A stretch of DNA of 64,000 nucleotides from Candidatus Hydrogenedentota bacterium. Its GTDB lineage: Bacteria; Hydrogenedentota; Hydrogenedentia; Hydrogenedentales; SLHB01. This document shows, in pieces, positions 1 through 8,838 of the stretch (positions are counted from its first letter, which is position 1; each line of letters begins with the position of its first letter). Below the pieces are notes generated by a model, which ran no database searches, had not been told where the DNA came from, and was given only the letters and a program-made list of their open reading frames with translations. Where the stretch lies: NCBI GenBank assembly GCA_029552745.1, contig JAKPDK010000184.1:310001-374000 (forward strand). The letters run 5' to 3'. The position numbers and the translations under genes are program-made.

Positions 1-695
1 GCGATGCCGGTCCGATATTCTGGATGAAGAATTCGAGTCATGATCAAACGAATCATCTCCATCGTCTTTTCTCGGTGAAGGCGGGAGCGCGTCGCCTCAA
101 ATAGGTTGGTGTACGCCTCCATCAGGTGCATATGAACATCAAAAGATTTTCGGTCACCGCCATATTTTCCAGGCCGCTTTTTAGACCAGTCACGTTCCAT
201 AAACTCTGCGTATCCCCCAAAACAGTTATCTGCGGCTTGGATTTGCAGGGTTTCGAATGTTTTGACAGCCCATTCGAAACCACGCGGGTCTCCCGATGCC
301 ATTCCGAATTCACTCAAGGCATAAATCATGAACGAGTGGCCATACGTCAACTTACTGATGTTTAACGGTGTACCGTCTTGTTCGGCAGTCCAGTACCACC
401 CGCCGTATTCCTTGTCCCAAAAGGTCCGCAAAACAAAGTCCACGCCACGCCTCGCAATATCGAGACACTGGCCGTTTCCAAAGCCGGCGCGGTGGGCGGA
501 AGAATATGTGTAAATCATGCGCGCTTGGCAAAGCAGCGTTTTTACCGTCTCGCCGGTGGGATTCCCGTTACGGTCCAAATACGTGAGATATCCCCCATAT
601 TCTTTGTCTTCCCCATGGGTCAGCCAAAAAGGTAAGAGCTCCTTGTTCAAGTGATGTTGCACTTCTTCAAGCCATTTACTGCAGCGCGCCTTCAT
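1..695 (-). CDS. N-acylglucosamine 2-epimerase family (cellobiose 2-epimerase-like), 3' end outside window
   Basis: Absent from the ORF track because the frame runs off the window edge. Reading the minus strand from ATG at 695 gives 231 codons without a stop. The protein starts MKARCSKWLEEVQHHL and contains the AGE-family (alpha/alpha)6-barrel signatures YGHSFMIYALSEF (about residue 120) and FDVHMHLMEAYTNLFEAT (about residue 190), whose His residues belong to the epimerase active site. Family members are about 390-410 residues, so a little over half is present. GAGGAG lies about 7 bases before the ATG. The family interconverts glucose- and mannose-type residues at C2 in the cytoplasm, which fits the mannosidase-like gene further right. 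Cellobiose/mannobiose epimerase is more likely than N-acylglucosamine epimerase, but the substrate is inferred. Confidence 0.85.
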   Translation of the reverse strand, partial: MKARCSKWLEEVQHHLNKELLPFWLTHGEDKEYGGYLTYLDRNGNPTGETVKTLLCQARMIYTYSSAHRAGFGNGQCLDIARRGVDFVLRTFWDKEYGGWYWTAEQDGTPLNISKLTYGHSFMIYALSEFGMASGDPRGFEWAVKTFETLQIQAADNCFGGYAEFMERDWSKKRPGKYGGDRKSFDVHMHLMEAYTNLFEATRSRLHREKTMEMIRLIMTRILHPEYRTGI

Positions 696-915
696 ATTTT
701 GTCTCCTCATCACGCGTAATCGTTTTACAAACACCTTTAAGTGTAGAACCTTCCTGCCGTCAACGCAACCTCGTCGCCGCCGTTCGCGGTGGGCTGCCGT
801 AAAGGAGCCATGTTGCCGCGGGTGTGAAGATAAGGGTCTTGAAAGAATAGTTTTGTAATAAATGTATCTCATCGTTATAGTATTTCCCACCTTTCAACAA
901 GTCAGGTTGGCGACT

Positions 916-2067
916 GTGACAATACGAATTATTCACACATCAGATATTCACTTAGATGCTGCGTTCGCGGGCGAAAACATGCCGCCAAGTTTCGGAAACC
1001 TCCGAAGACAAGCGATTCGGGATATTTTGCACAAGTTGCTCACCCGCGCCCTGGAGTGGCGCGCCCATGCTGTGCTGATAGCCGGCGACCTTCTGGAAGA
1101 TACAAGAGTCACGCAAGATACGCTCGCGTTCCTTTGCGCCGAGTTCGATAAAATAGCGCCTATTCCTATTTATATTTCACCCGGTAATCACGATCCGTAC
1201 GTGGCACAATCCCCATATGCCACTCTGAATTGGCCTGGAAATGTGAAAATCTTCACGTCCCCCCAGTGGATGTCTTACGAGTTTCCCGATGTTCCTGTAA
1301 CCGTACACGGCTTTGCCTTTGACGGCACGGAGGTCTCGCAAAACCCGTTTTCCTCTTTTTCTCTGCCGATAAAGGATGATCGTATTCACATTGTCTTAGC
1401 CCACGGATCGGAAATGGGCTGCTTGCCGCCGGAAAAAGGGGCATATGCGCCGTTTCGCGTGGACCAAGTCGCTCAAGAACGGCTGAAATATGTTGCGCTA
1501 GGGCATTATCACTCCTTTAAGAAAATCCAGGCGCCTAATGGCACGGTGTTTTGTTATCCGGGAACACCGGAGGGACTTAGCTTCAAAGAAACCGGACCGC
1601 GATATTATGTGGAAATCGAAATAGACAATGACCAGGTTATCGTACGACCTGTCCGTTCTTCGTCGACTGAGTATCTGCTCAAGCAAATAGACTGCACAGG
1701 TTTCACGACCACGCAGCAGATTGTCGACGCGTTGCGCGCCCTGCGGACGGAGCCGACCGTAAGCTACATTGCCCGCATCGAACTTACCGGCGCTTGTGCC
1801 GAGTCGGTGCGGACGGAAATTCGAGCGGTGCGTGACGCCGTCTCAAACGACTTCCATTATCTGGACATAATCGACGCTCTTGGCTCAGAAGAGGACTATG
1901 AGGCAATGGCGCGAGACAACACAAGTCTCGGTGGCTTCGTCCGAAGGATGAACGAAAAGATACAGATCGTGTCCGACCCCGATCTTCGTCGGGTCTTTCT
2001 GAGGGCGCGCGAAGTAGGGGTAGCAGCGTTTCGTGGTACGCCGTTACCGCTGCGTGGCACGGAGTGA
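916..2067 (+). CDS. YhaO/SbcD-like metallophosphoesterase (DNA repair exonuclease subunit)
   Basis: Calcineurin-like phosphoesterase of the Mre11/SbcD/YhaO type, predicted to be the Mn-dependent nuclease partner of the next gene. Metal-binding motifs appear in order: HTSDIHLD (N-terminus), AGDLLED, SPGNHDPY, LAHGSEMG and LGHYHSFK. A C-terminal region of about 150 residues would be the capping/partner-binding part. The ORF track opens at ATG 862, but that start has no ribosome-binding site and adds 18 residues before the conserved TIRIIHTSDIH. GTG 916 with AGG 9 bases upstream places the motif where the family has it. The stop is 9 bases before the YhaN-like gene, so the two are probably co-transcribed and translationally linked, as in Bacillus yhaO-yhaN. 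Confidence 0.85.
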   Translation: MTIRIIHTSDIHLDAAFAGENMPPSFGNLRRQAIRDILHKLLTRALEWRAHAVLIAGDLLEDTRVTQDTLAFLCAEFDKIAPIPIYISPGNHDPYVAQSPYATLNWPGNVKIFTSPQWMSYEFPDVPVTVHGFAFDGTEVSQNPFSSFSLPIKDDRIHIVLAHGSEMGCLPPEKGAYAPFRVDQVAQERLKYVALGHYHSFKKIQAPNGTVFCYPGTPEGLSFKETGPRYYVEIEIDNDQVIVRPVRSSSTEYLLKQIDCTGFTTTQQIVDALRALRTEPTVSYIARIELTGACAESVRTEIRAVRDAVSNDFHYLDIIDALGSEEDYEAMARDNTSLGGFVRRMNEKIQIVSDPDLRRVFLRAREVGVAAFRGTPLPLRGTE

Positions 2068-2076
2068 CGAGGACCC

Positions 2077-5000
2077 ATGCGGATTGACAAAATCTGGATA
2101 GACGGCTATGGGCGTTTTGAAAACAAGGAAGTACTGTTTGCGCCGACAGTCCAAGTGGTCGTTGGTCCTAATGAACAAGGGAAAAGCACGCTTCGCGATT
2201 TTATCGTGGACATGCTCTATGGACAGAAAAAAAGCTCCACCCAGCGTTCCTACACGCCCAACCATGCCCTGCGCCAACCCTGGCGCAACCCAGAAAAGTA
2301 CGGCGGCACCTTGGTGTACACCCTGGACAATCTTCATACGATTGAAGTGCGGCGCATCTTCGACCGTAAACGGGAGGACGTCCAGCTGTTTGACCGAACC
2401 CTTGCAAGGGACATCACTTCGGAGTTCCCAAAACTGAAAAACGGCGAACCCTTGTTCGCCGAAGAGCACTTAGGTATCGGCAAAGAATTGTTTTTGAGCG
2501 CCGCGACGGTGTCTCATTTCAATCTGGATTTTTTGGGCGAAGACAACGCCTTGGGACAAATGCGGGAGAGGCTCCTGGCACTGACGGATACCGCCGCCGA
2601 ATCCCAGTCCGCTGAAATTGCTCTCGAATATCTGAAACACCGCATCGAACAGATCGGAAAACCGGGAAGCCGCGCGAAACCTTTGCCCGTTGCACGCGCT
2701 CAGTGGGAGGCGCTTCAATCGGAACGCCGAATCGTGGAAAAGACGAAGCAGGAAATCGCCCACCTCGAAGCTGAAAAACGTGCCCTTGCGGAACGAATTG
2801 CCGAGCAACAGTTGCGTATGGCGACTCTGGAAAAAGAAAAGGAACGCACGAGACAATTTGAGCTTTTCTCAAAATTGCAAAAGGCGGAGGAGCTCCAAGA
2901 AGAAATCGACCGCGTGACGAGTTCCTTTTTCCCTTTGAGCTACCTGCGTGATTTCCCGCTGGAACAGGAACAGGACCTCCAGCGAATGGCGAACGCGGTA
3001 CACATGACCCGTGCGTCCCTTCAGAGTCTGGAACGAGATAAGAGCGATCTCACAAAACAATTAGAGTCGGAGCGCACAAAACTGGGCGAAGCAGCAGCCT
3101 TAACTCCCATAGAGGAACCCAAGGAAACCGAAGAGACGCTTGAAGAACTTGAAACACGCATCACAAAACTAGCGAACTCGATTGAAAAACTCGAACCCGA
3201 CTTAGAGGCAACTCGGCGTTTGCTCGAACGGGCACAAGAAGATCTCAGGCAGCTGCCAGATTTCGATTCCCTCCCCCCCAATCCTATCGAACGGTTGAAT
3301 GAAATGGCAGCGCAATTTTTCGAAAAAAAACAAAGCCGCGAGCAACAACATGCCGCACTGGTCACCTTGCGTAATCAAATTGAAGAAGTTCGGAAGAAAC
3401 TTGTCGGGCCACATGACATCTTTGGAAAAATCGAAGGACTTCGCGAGAAAATCGAACTATATAAGACAGCCACACGTTCTTTTGAAGAGAGGAAAAAGCA
3501 ACTCCAGGAAGAGATAGAGCAGTACCGTAAGGAGATTGACGCAACTTCAGCAGCGCAGACGCATTATCGAAACTTGTTCTTGGTCCTGCTTGTTGCTGCC
3601 TTGGGCTTTGGTGTCACGGCCTACCTTTCGCAGAATTGGGGGGTGTATTTACCTTCTGCCCTCTTTGGAATCGCAAGTGTATACTTTCTCTTCCACTGGA
3701 CAGCGACCATTGCCATTGGGGGGCGGGCACGTCGCATGGTGCAAACGATTACGCAAGAACAACTGAAAACCGAGCAGGAATTTGAGGCGACGCGCAAACC
3801 CGTTGACGAGCTGCTTCGAAATACAAAATGCAGCTCTATTCGGGAGCTTGAAGCCCTTTATGAAAATTACCTCTCCGATCTGCGGCAGCATGAGCAACTC
3901 ACCATCGAGTACAGAAGACAAGAACGGTTCTTAGAATTGGCAAAACAAGACGCCGAAACTTCGTTTGTCGCCTTACAGCAACTGGTATCCTCCTACGGCG
4001 CAGAACTTTCCCAAGAAAGTGGTATCCAAGAAGCGTTAAGCAATGCCATTGCCCGGTTTCATGAATTCCGAGACGCGAAAAAACGATACCACGAGAACAA
4101 AAATGCCTATGCCCAACTCGAGACGTTGTTGAATCAAACGCGACGTCATTTGAAAGAAGCACAAGATCAAGACCGAACACTGTCTCTCGAGGTTCGGGAA
4201 CGCCTACGAAGTCACGGATTCAAAGAAGAAAACCGTTATACCAGCACTCTGAAAGCCGTGCGAGCCTATCGGGACTGGTGCACGCGAATACGCGAACAAC
4301 AAAACCGACTTCAATGGCTCCAAAGTCAGGTCGCCACGCTGGAGAACAAGATTGAAACGGAAAAGAGAAAATGCGCCCAACAAGAACAGGCGCTGAACCA
4401 GTTCTTGCAACAATGCGGAGCAAAAACTGCGGAAGAATGGAAAAAACTTGCCGAACAAGCCCGAGAATATCAAAAAAAACGTGACTTGAGAAGCACCTTG
4501 ATTGACAAACTCGATACCCTGCTCAACGGTGAAACACTGGAGTCACTTCGCGAGGCAGTCTCCACGCTGGATACTGACGCGGAGCCCCCGACAAAAAGCC
4601 TTGCGGAAATCGAAGAGGCGTTAGCCCAAGCCCGCGAGATAATCGAGACGCTACAGCACCAGCGACACGCATTGGACATCAAAATCGCTGAACGAACGGC
4701 AGGATTGCGTCCTCTTAGTGAGCTGGAGGAAAGTGCGGCGCAACTGGAACGAAGAATAAAAGAATTAGAGTTGGAATTGGAGGCCGCTCAGCACGCGTAC
4801 ACTCTTATCGAAGAAATTGCCAATGAACAGCACAGTCGAATTGCGCCACAGCTCGCAACGGTTGCTAGCCAACACTTAGCAGAAATTACGGGGGGGAGGT
4901 ATCAGGAGCTGTTACTCAGCCGTGACCTCACCATCAGCGTGCGCCTGCCTCAGACGGGCAAAATGGAAGAGAACCCAGAGCAAGTGTTGAGCAAAGGCAC

Positions 5001-5238
5001 GGTAGACCAGGTTTATTTTGCGCTGCGGCTGGCGCTCTTGGACTGTATCAGTAGGTCAAAAGAGAAAATCCCACTTTTGCTTGACGATCCCTTTGCAAAT
5101 TACGATTCCGAGCGGTTGGTACGCGCCATCGGGTTGCTAAAAAACGTGGGTAATGACCGGCAGATTATCCTGTTCACATGTCATGAGCACGTCACACGGG
5201 TAGCGCGTGTAGCCGGTATCCCTGTCTTCGAACTGTAG
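2077..5238 (+). CDS. YhaN-like AAA ATPase (SbcC/Rad50-like SMC protein)
   Basis: 1053-residue SMC-like ATPase forming the motor of a nuclease-ATPase complex with the upstream YhaO-like protein. An N-terminal ATPase half carries Walker A GPNEQGKST (about residue 30). Long charged coiled coils fill the middle. The C-terminal half carries the signature LSKGTVDQ and Walker B PLLLDDPFANYD, followed by the switch region ILFTCHEHV. Around residues 495-540 two hydrophobic stretches (LFLVLLVAALGFGVTAYL and YLPSALFGIASVYFLF) interrupt the coiled coil where Rad50 has its zinc hook. YhaN relatives also have membrane segments here, so the complex may be membrane attached. The start is ATG 2077, preceded by GAGGA. 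The gene lies in one operon with its nuclease partner. Confidence 0.85.
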   Translation: MRIDKIWIDGYGRFENKEVLFAPTVQVVVGPNEQGKSTLRDFIVDMLYGQKKSSTQRSYTPNHALRQPWRNPEKYGGTLVYTLDNLHTIEVRRIFDRKREDVQLFDRTLARDITSEFPKLKNGEPLFAEEHLGIGKELFLSAATVSHFNLDFLGEDNALGQMRERLLALTDTAAESQSAEIALEYLKHRIEQIGKPGSRAKPLPVARAQWEALQSERRIVEKTKQEIAHLEAEKRALAERIAEQQLRMATLEKEKERTRQFELFSKLQKAEELQEEIDRVTSSFFPLSYLRDFPLEQEQDLQRMANAVHMTRASLQSLERDKSDLTKQLESERTKLGEAAALTPIEEPKETEETLEELETRITKLANSIEKLEPDLEATRRLLERAQEDLRQLPDFDSLPPNPIERLNEMAAQFFEKKQSREQQHAALVTLRNQIEEVRKKLVGPHDIFGKIEGLREKIELYKTATRSFEERKKQLQEEIEQYRKEIDATSAAQTHYRNLFLVLLVAALGFGVTAYLSQNWGVYLPSALFGIASVYFLFHWTATIAIGGRARRMVQTITQEQLKTEQEFEATRKPVDELLRNTKCSSIRELEALYENYLSDLRQHEQLTIEYRRQERFLELAKQDAETSFVALQQLVSSYGAELSQESGIQEALSNAIARFHEFRDAKKRYHENKNAYAQLETLLNQTRRHLKEAQDQDRTLSLEVRERLRSHGFKEENRYTSTLKAVRAYRDWCTRIREQQNRLQWLQSQVATLENKIETEKRKCAQQEQALNQFLQQCGAKTAEEWKKLAEQAREYQKKRDLRSTLIDKLDTLLNGETLESLREAVSTLDTDAEPPTKSLAEIEEALAQAREIIETLQHQRHALDIKIAERTAGLRPLSELEESAAQLERRIKELELELEAAQHAYTLIEEIANEQHSRIAPQLATVASQHLAEITGGRYQELLLSRDLTISVRLPQTGKMEENPEQVLSKGTVDQVYFALRLALLDCISRSKEKIPLLLDDPFANYDSERLVRAIGLLKNVGNDRQIILFTCHEHVTRVARVAGIPVFEL

Positions 5239-5245
5239 ACCTGTC

Positions 5246-5274
5246 TTGAAACCAATCAGCCCGTGCTGTAAAGT
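5246..5274 (+). promoter_or_regulatory. Putative sigma70-type promoter for the fumC operon
   Basis: TTGAAA and TAAAGT are separated by 17 bases, about 60 bases before the fumC start codon. This is sequence match only; the -10 is imperfect. Confidence 0.35.
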
Positions 5275-5333
5275 CAAATTGAGAATACGTATCATCGTCA
5301 GAATTGTCGGTGCATGGAACGGAGGAAAAACCC

Positions 5334-6725
5334 ATGAACTACCGTGTCGAACGCGATACCATGGGCGAAATGAATGTCCCCGCGGAACGATACTACGGAT
5401 GCCAGACGGCGCGGTCGCTCGTCCATTTTCGCATCGGAGAAGAAAAAATGCCGCGCGAAGTCATTTGGGCATTCGCCGTTCTCAAAAAAGCCGCCGCTAT
5501 GGCAAACAGGGAATTGGGAATCCTCGACGAGGCGCGGTGTGCAGCAATTTGCCAAGCCGCCACGGAGATCATGGAGGGAAAACATAACGAGGAATTTCCC
5601 CTATCGGTTTGGCAGACGGGTAGCGGCACACAAACCAACATGAATGTAAATGAGGTGATTGCAAACCGCGCGAACGAGCTCCTGGGTGGAGAACGGGGGA
5701 GCAAATCGCCCGTTCATCCCAACGATCACGTGAATATGTCCCAATCTTCGAACGACACATTCCCGACCGCTATGAGTATTGCGGCGGTTGACCGCATTAA
5801 CCGAGCGCTTGTGCCCGCTCTCACCAAACTTCGGGACGCGCTCGCTGACAAAGCCATTGCATTCAGTGACATCATCAAAATCGGTAGAACCCACTTGATG
5901 GACGCTGTTCCGCTGACCCTTGGCCAGGAGTTTTCGGCTTACGCCCAGCAGATGACGAACGGCATCGAACGAGTTGCGGCAACACTTCCCAAACTCGCAG
6001 AACTTGCCATCGGAGGAACCGCCGTTGGCACGGGGCTGAATACGAAAAAGGGGTTTGCAGAAAAAGTCGTGTCCCACGTCAACGACATGACCGGGTTGTT
6101 GTTCCGGTCGGCACCGAACAAGTTCGAGGCGCTCGCTGCCCATGATGCCATGGTAATGACGTCCGGCGCCCTCAAGACGGTAGCCTGCAGCCTTATGAAG
6201 ATCGCAAATGATATCCGGTGGTTGGCAAGTGGTCCTCGCTGCGGTTTGGGCGAAATTACCCTCCCCGCAAATGAACCGGGATCATCTATCATGCCCGGCA
6301 AAGTCAATCCGACGCAATGCGAGGCGGTCACCATGGTTTGCGCGCAAGTCATCGGCAACGATACGACCATTAACGTGGCGGGCGCATCGGGAAATTTCGA
6401 GTTAAACGTCTTCAAGCCTGTGATCATTTACAACTTGTTGCAGTCAGTTCGTCTGCTGGCAGATGTCGCCGTTTCTTTCACAGACCACTGCGTCACAGGA
6501 ATTCAACCCAATAGAAAACGGATCGAACAGTTGCTCCATGAGTCGCTAATGCTTGTCACAGCGCTGAACAAGAGAATAGGCTACGACAACGCAGCAAAGA
6601 TTGCGAAAGCGGCGTACGAAAACAATACAACCTTAAAAGAAGAAGCCCTGCGTTTGGGATTTCTCACCGAAGAGGAATTTGAAGCTGTGGTTGACCCAAG
6701 GAACATGTTGGAGCCTTCAGACTAG
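5334..6725 (+). CDS. fumC: Class II fumarate hydratase
   Basis: Fumarase C, converting fumarate to malate in the TCA cycle; cytoplasmic homotetramer. Family signatures are all present: [35 protein letters not shown] and the superfamily signature [11 protein letters not shown] with the catalytic Ser loop. With ATG 5334 the protein is 463 residues, the normal FumC length. The ORF track begins at TTG 5304, but GGAGG sits 8 bases before ATG 5334 and the protein then starts [16 protein letters not shown] like other FumC proteins. It is first in a probable five-gene operon with short gaps (aldolase, SGNH hydrolase, purE, glycosyltransferase). Aspartase and argininosuccinate lyase are related, but the motifs fit fumarase best. 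Confidence 0.95.
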   Translation: MNYRVERDTMGEMNVPAERYYGCQTARSLVHFRIGEEKMPREVIWAFAVLKKAAAMANRELGILDEARCAAICQAATEIMEGKHNEEFPLSVWQTGSGTQTNMNVNEVIANRANELLGGERGSKSPVHPNDHVNMSQSSNDTFPTAMSIAAVDRINRALVPALTKLRDALADKAIAFSDIIKIGRTHLMDAVPLTLGQEFSAYAQQMTNGIERVAATLPKLAELAIGGTAVGTGLNTKKGFAEKVVSHVNDMTGLLFRSAPNKFEALAAHDAMVMTSGALKTVACSLMKIANDIRWLASGPRCGLGEITLPANEPGSSIMPGKVNPTQCEAVTMVCAQVIGNDTTINVAGASGNFELNVFKPVIIYNLLQSVRLLADVAVSFTDHCVTGIQPNRKRIEQLLHESLMLVTALNKRIGYDNAAKIAKAAYENNTTLKEEALRLGFLTEEEFEAVVDPRNMLEPSD

Positions 6726-6756
6726 CGCCTCCATCGTGCCCAAAGGAGTATCAATT

Positions 6757-7584
6757 ATGTTGGGAAAAGAACTTTCCAAAGCTTTGCGGGAAGGCCGGCG
6801 TGTTTACGGTACTTGTGTCACTTCTACAGCACCGACGTGGCCCGCCATGATCGCAAGCACCGGGGTCGATTTAGCCTTCATTGACACCGAGCACACGCCT
6901 ATAGACCGTGCCCAACTGGCGTGGATGTGTCTAGCGTTTCGAACACTCCGAGTTGCGCCAATCGTGCGCATTCCAAAACCGGACCCGTTTCTTGCGTGCA
7001 TGGCACTCGACGGGGGCGCCACAGGGGTTATCGTGCCCTATGTGGAATCGCCAGCACAGGTGCATGACCTCCGCGGGGCAGTAAAACTGCGTCCACTGAA
7101 AGGGAAACGTTTGGAAAATGTGCTTGCTGGCGACGAGAACCTGGAATCAGCGACCGAATCCTATCTGGCTGCCCGTAATGAAGATCGCGTTATGATCATA
7201 AACATTGAAAGCACCCCGGCGCTGGAAAGGCTGGAAGAGATTATCTCCGTGCCCGAGTTGGACGCCGTACTCGTGGGTCCCCATGATCTGTCAATCAGTT
7301 TAGGCGTGCCAGAACAATATAATCATCCCGTCTTTCTGGAGGCTATTACTACCGTCATTAGGAAATGCCGGCAACAGCGAATCGGGGTAGGGATTCACTT
7401 TTCCGACGGGATCGAATCGGAAATCATGTGGGCACGCCAAGGGGCAAATCTGATTATGCACAGTAGCGACGGAGCCCTGGTGCGGCAGACGCTGTTAGCC
7501 GACCTTGCCCGTTTTCGCAAAGAACTGGGCGATGACAAAACGGCAATCGTGTCCAGTCGAGAACCATCAAACGAAACCATTTAA
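6757..7584 (+). CDS. HpcH/HpaI family aldolase
   Basis: Class II, metal-dependent pyruvate aldolase of the HpcH/HpaI (2-keto-3-deoxy-L-rhamnonate / 4-hydroxy-2-oxoheptanedioate aldolase) family, with a (beta/alpha)8 barrel. Visible motifs are FIDTEHTPID near the N-terminus, the glycine-rich GGATGVIVPYVES loop with metal-ligand Glu, INIESTPALERL, and VLVGPHDLSISLG with metal-ligand Asp. With ATG 6757 it has 275 residues, the usual length. This start has AAAGGAG 7 bases upstream; the longer ORF-track start lies inside fumC and is not supported. Products would be pyruvate plus an aldehyde from sugar-acid or aromatic catabolism; the true substrate is unknown. The fumC-purE neighbours do not specify one. 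Confidence 0.85.
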   Translation: MLGKELSKALREGRRVYGTCVTSTAPTWPAMIASTGVDLAFIDTEHTPIDRAQLAWMCLAFRTLRVAPIVRIPKPDPFLACMALDGGATGVIVPYVESPAQVHDLRGAVKLRPLKGKRLENVLAGDENLESATESYLAARNEDRVMIINIESTPALERLEEIISVPELDAVLVGPHDLSISLGVPEQYNHPVFLEAITTVIRKCRQQRIGVGIHFSDGIESEIMWARQGANLIMHSSDGALVRQTLLADLARFRKELGDDKTAIVSSREPSNETI

Positions 7585-7616
7585 CTATCTGTATCGGTTT
7601 CGGGAGGAAAGCGCTT

Positions 7617-8261
7617 ATGCTACTGAAAGTCAAAAGTGGAGAAACCGTTTTATTCGTTGGGGACAGCATTACGGACTGTGGGCGCAGAGCCACCGCAAAA
7701 CCCCTGGGCGAAGGTTACGTGAAATTATTCAGCGACCTTGTCACAATTCGGGAACCCGCAAAAAACGTGACCATTATTAACAAGGGCATTGGAGGAAACC
7801 GAGTCACTGATTTGGCAAACCGGTGGACAGATGATGTGTTGCGTCACAAGCCACACTGGCTTTCCATTTTGATTGGTATTAATGACGCACACAGCGTTTG
7901 GCGAAACGCACCCGATGCCGTTGACCCATTGCTCTTTCGCAAGACGTACGACGAGATATTATCGCGAACGCGCAAAGCCTTACCGCGGTGTAAGATTCTG
8001 TTAATGGAGCCTTTTTTCATTAGTACCGATCAGACAAAAGGCACTTTTCGCTCCGAGATGTTGGCTTTGCTGCAGGACTACATTGAGGTCGTCCACGAAA
8101 TGAGTCACAAGTTTCGCACGGAGCTCGTCCGCATGCATGAAACGTTTCAGAGGCTCTTACGCTACCACGAACCGGACGTCTTCTGTCCCGAACCCGTCCA
8201 TCCCAATTCAACCGGACATCTCGTCATCGCAGAAGCCGTCTATGAGGCATGGAGCAAGTAA
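7617..8261 (+). CDS. SGNH/GDSL-family hydrolase
   Basis: Small (214 residues) SGNH esterase. Block I is ETVLFVGDSITDCGRR with the catalytic Ser. Block II contributes Gly in GIGGNRVTDL. Block III is GINDAHSVW with Asn. Block V is VHPNSTGHLVIAEA with the catalytic His. Most relatives have Asp three residues before this His (DxVHP); here it is Glu (PEPVHP), an unusual substitution of the triad acid. No signal peptide is present, so it is probably a cytoplasmic acetyl-ester or similar hydrolase. GGAGG lies about 8 bases before ATG 7617. The gene is 32 bases after the aldolase and overlaps none of the real purE coding region, consistent with one operon. Confidence 0.85.
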   Translation: MLLKVKSGETVLFVGDSITDCGRRATAKPLGEGYVKLFSDLVTIREPAKNVTIINKGIGGNRVTDLANRWTDDVLRHKPHWLSILIGINDAHSVWRNAPDAVDPLLFRKTYDEILSRTRKALPRCKILLMEPFFISTDQTKGTFRSEMLALLQDYIEVVHEMSHKFRTELVRMHETFQRLLRYHEPDVFCPEPVHPNSTGHLVIAEAVYEAWSK

Positions 8262-8290
8262 CCGACCAAGATATTGCGGAGGATAGGCTT

Positions 8291-8815
8291 ATGGATAATC
8301 AGGAGAATCATCTTCAGGTCGCTGTTTTGATGGGCAGCAAATCGGATTGGGAAGTAATGCAAAATGCCGCCGATGTTCTTGAAGAATTCGGGGTGACATG
8401 CGAATGCAAAGTGCTTTCGGCACACCGTACTCCGGCGGCTCTGTCCGACTACATTGCTGAAGCGGAACGCCGAGGCTGTAAAGTCTTCATTGCAGCCGCG
8501 GGAGGCGCAGCCCATCTGGCTGGAGTTGTGGCGGCACAGACGCTAAAACCTGTGCTTGGGGTGCCGATGCAAAGTGGTTTGAACGGTTTGGATTCCCTGT
8601 TGTCGATGGTGCAAATGCCAGCCGGGATCCCCGTAGGCACACTAGCGATCGGCGCCGCAGGTGCAACCAATGCGGCATTACTTGCCGTTGCGATTTTGGC
8701 AACGGAAAATGCGGAGTTGACAGAAAAACTCGATGCGTACCGCAAAAAACGCGCTGAAAAAATCCTAGCGGAGACGCTGCCGCGACGAGGTCCGGCGGGT
8801 TTCAAGAAATCTTGA
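8291..8815 (+). CDS. purE: N5-carboxyaminoimidazole ribonucleotide mutase (class I PurE)
   Basis: Purine biosynthesis enzyme converting N5-CAIR to CAIR. Class I signatures are VLMGSKSDWEVM (phosphate loop), SAHRTP with the catalytic His, and AAAGGAAHLAGVVAA. ATG 8291 with GCGGAGGAT upstream gives 174 residues, close to the usual 160-170. The ORF-track start at 8249 would overlap the SGNH gene and add 14 unsupported residues. No purK lies next to it, so its partner must be elsewhere. It is followed within about 25 bases by the glycosyltransferase gene, so transcription is probably shared. The enzyme is an octamer in the cytoplasm. Confidence 0.93.
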   Translation: MDNQENHLQVAVLMGSKSDWEVMQNAADVLEEFGVTCECKVLSAHRTPAALSDYIAEAERRGCKVFIAAAGGAAHLAGVVAAQTLKPVLGVPMQSGLNGLDSLLSMVQMPAGIPVGTLAIGAAGATNAALLAVAILATENAELTEKLDAYRKKRAEKILAETLPRRGPAGFKKS

Positions 8816-8838
8816 CGTGCTCGCGTAGGTATCGGAAC

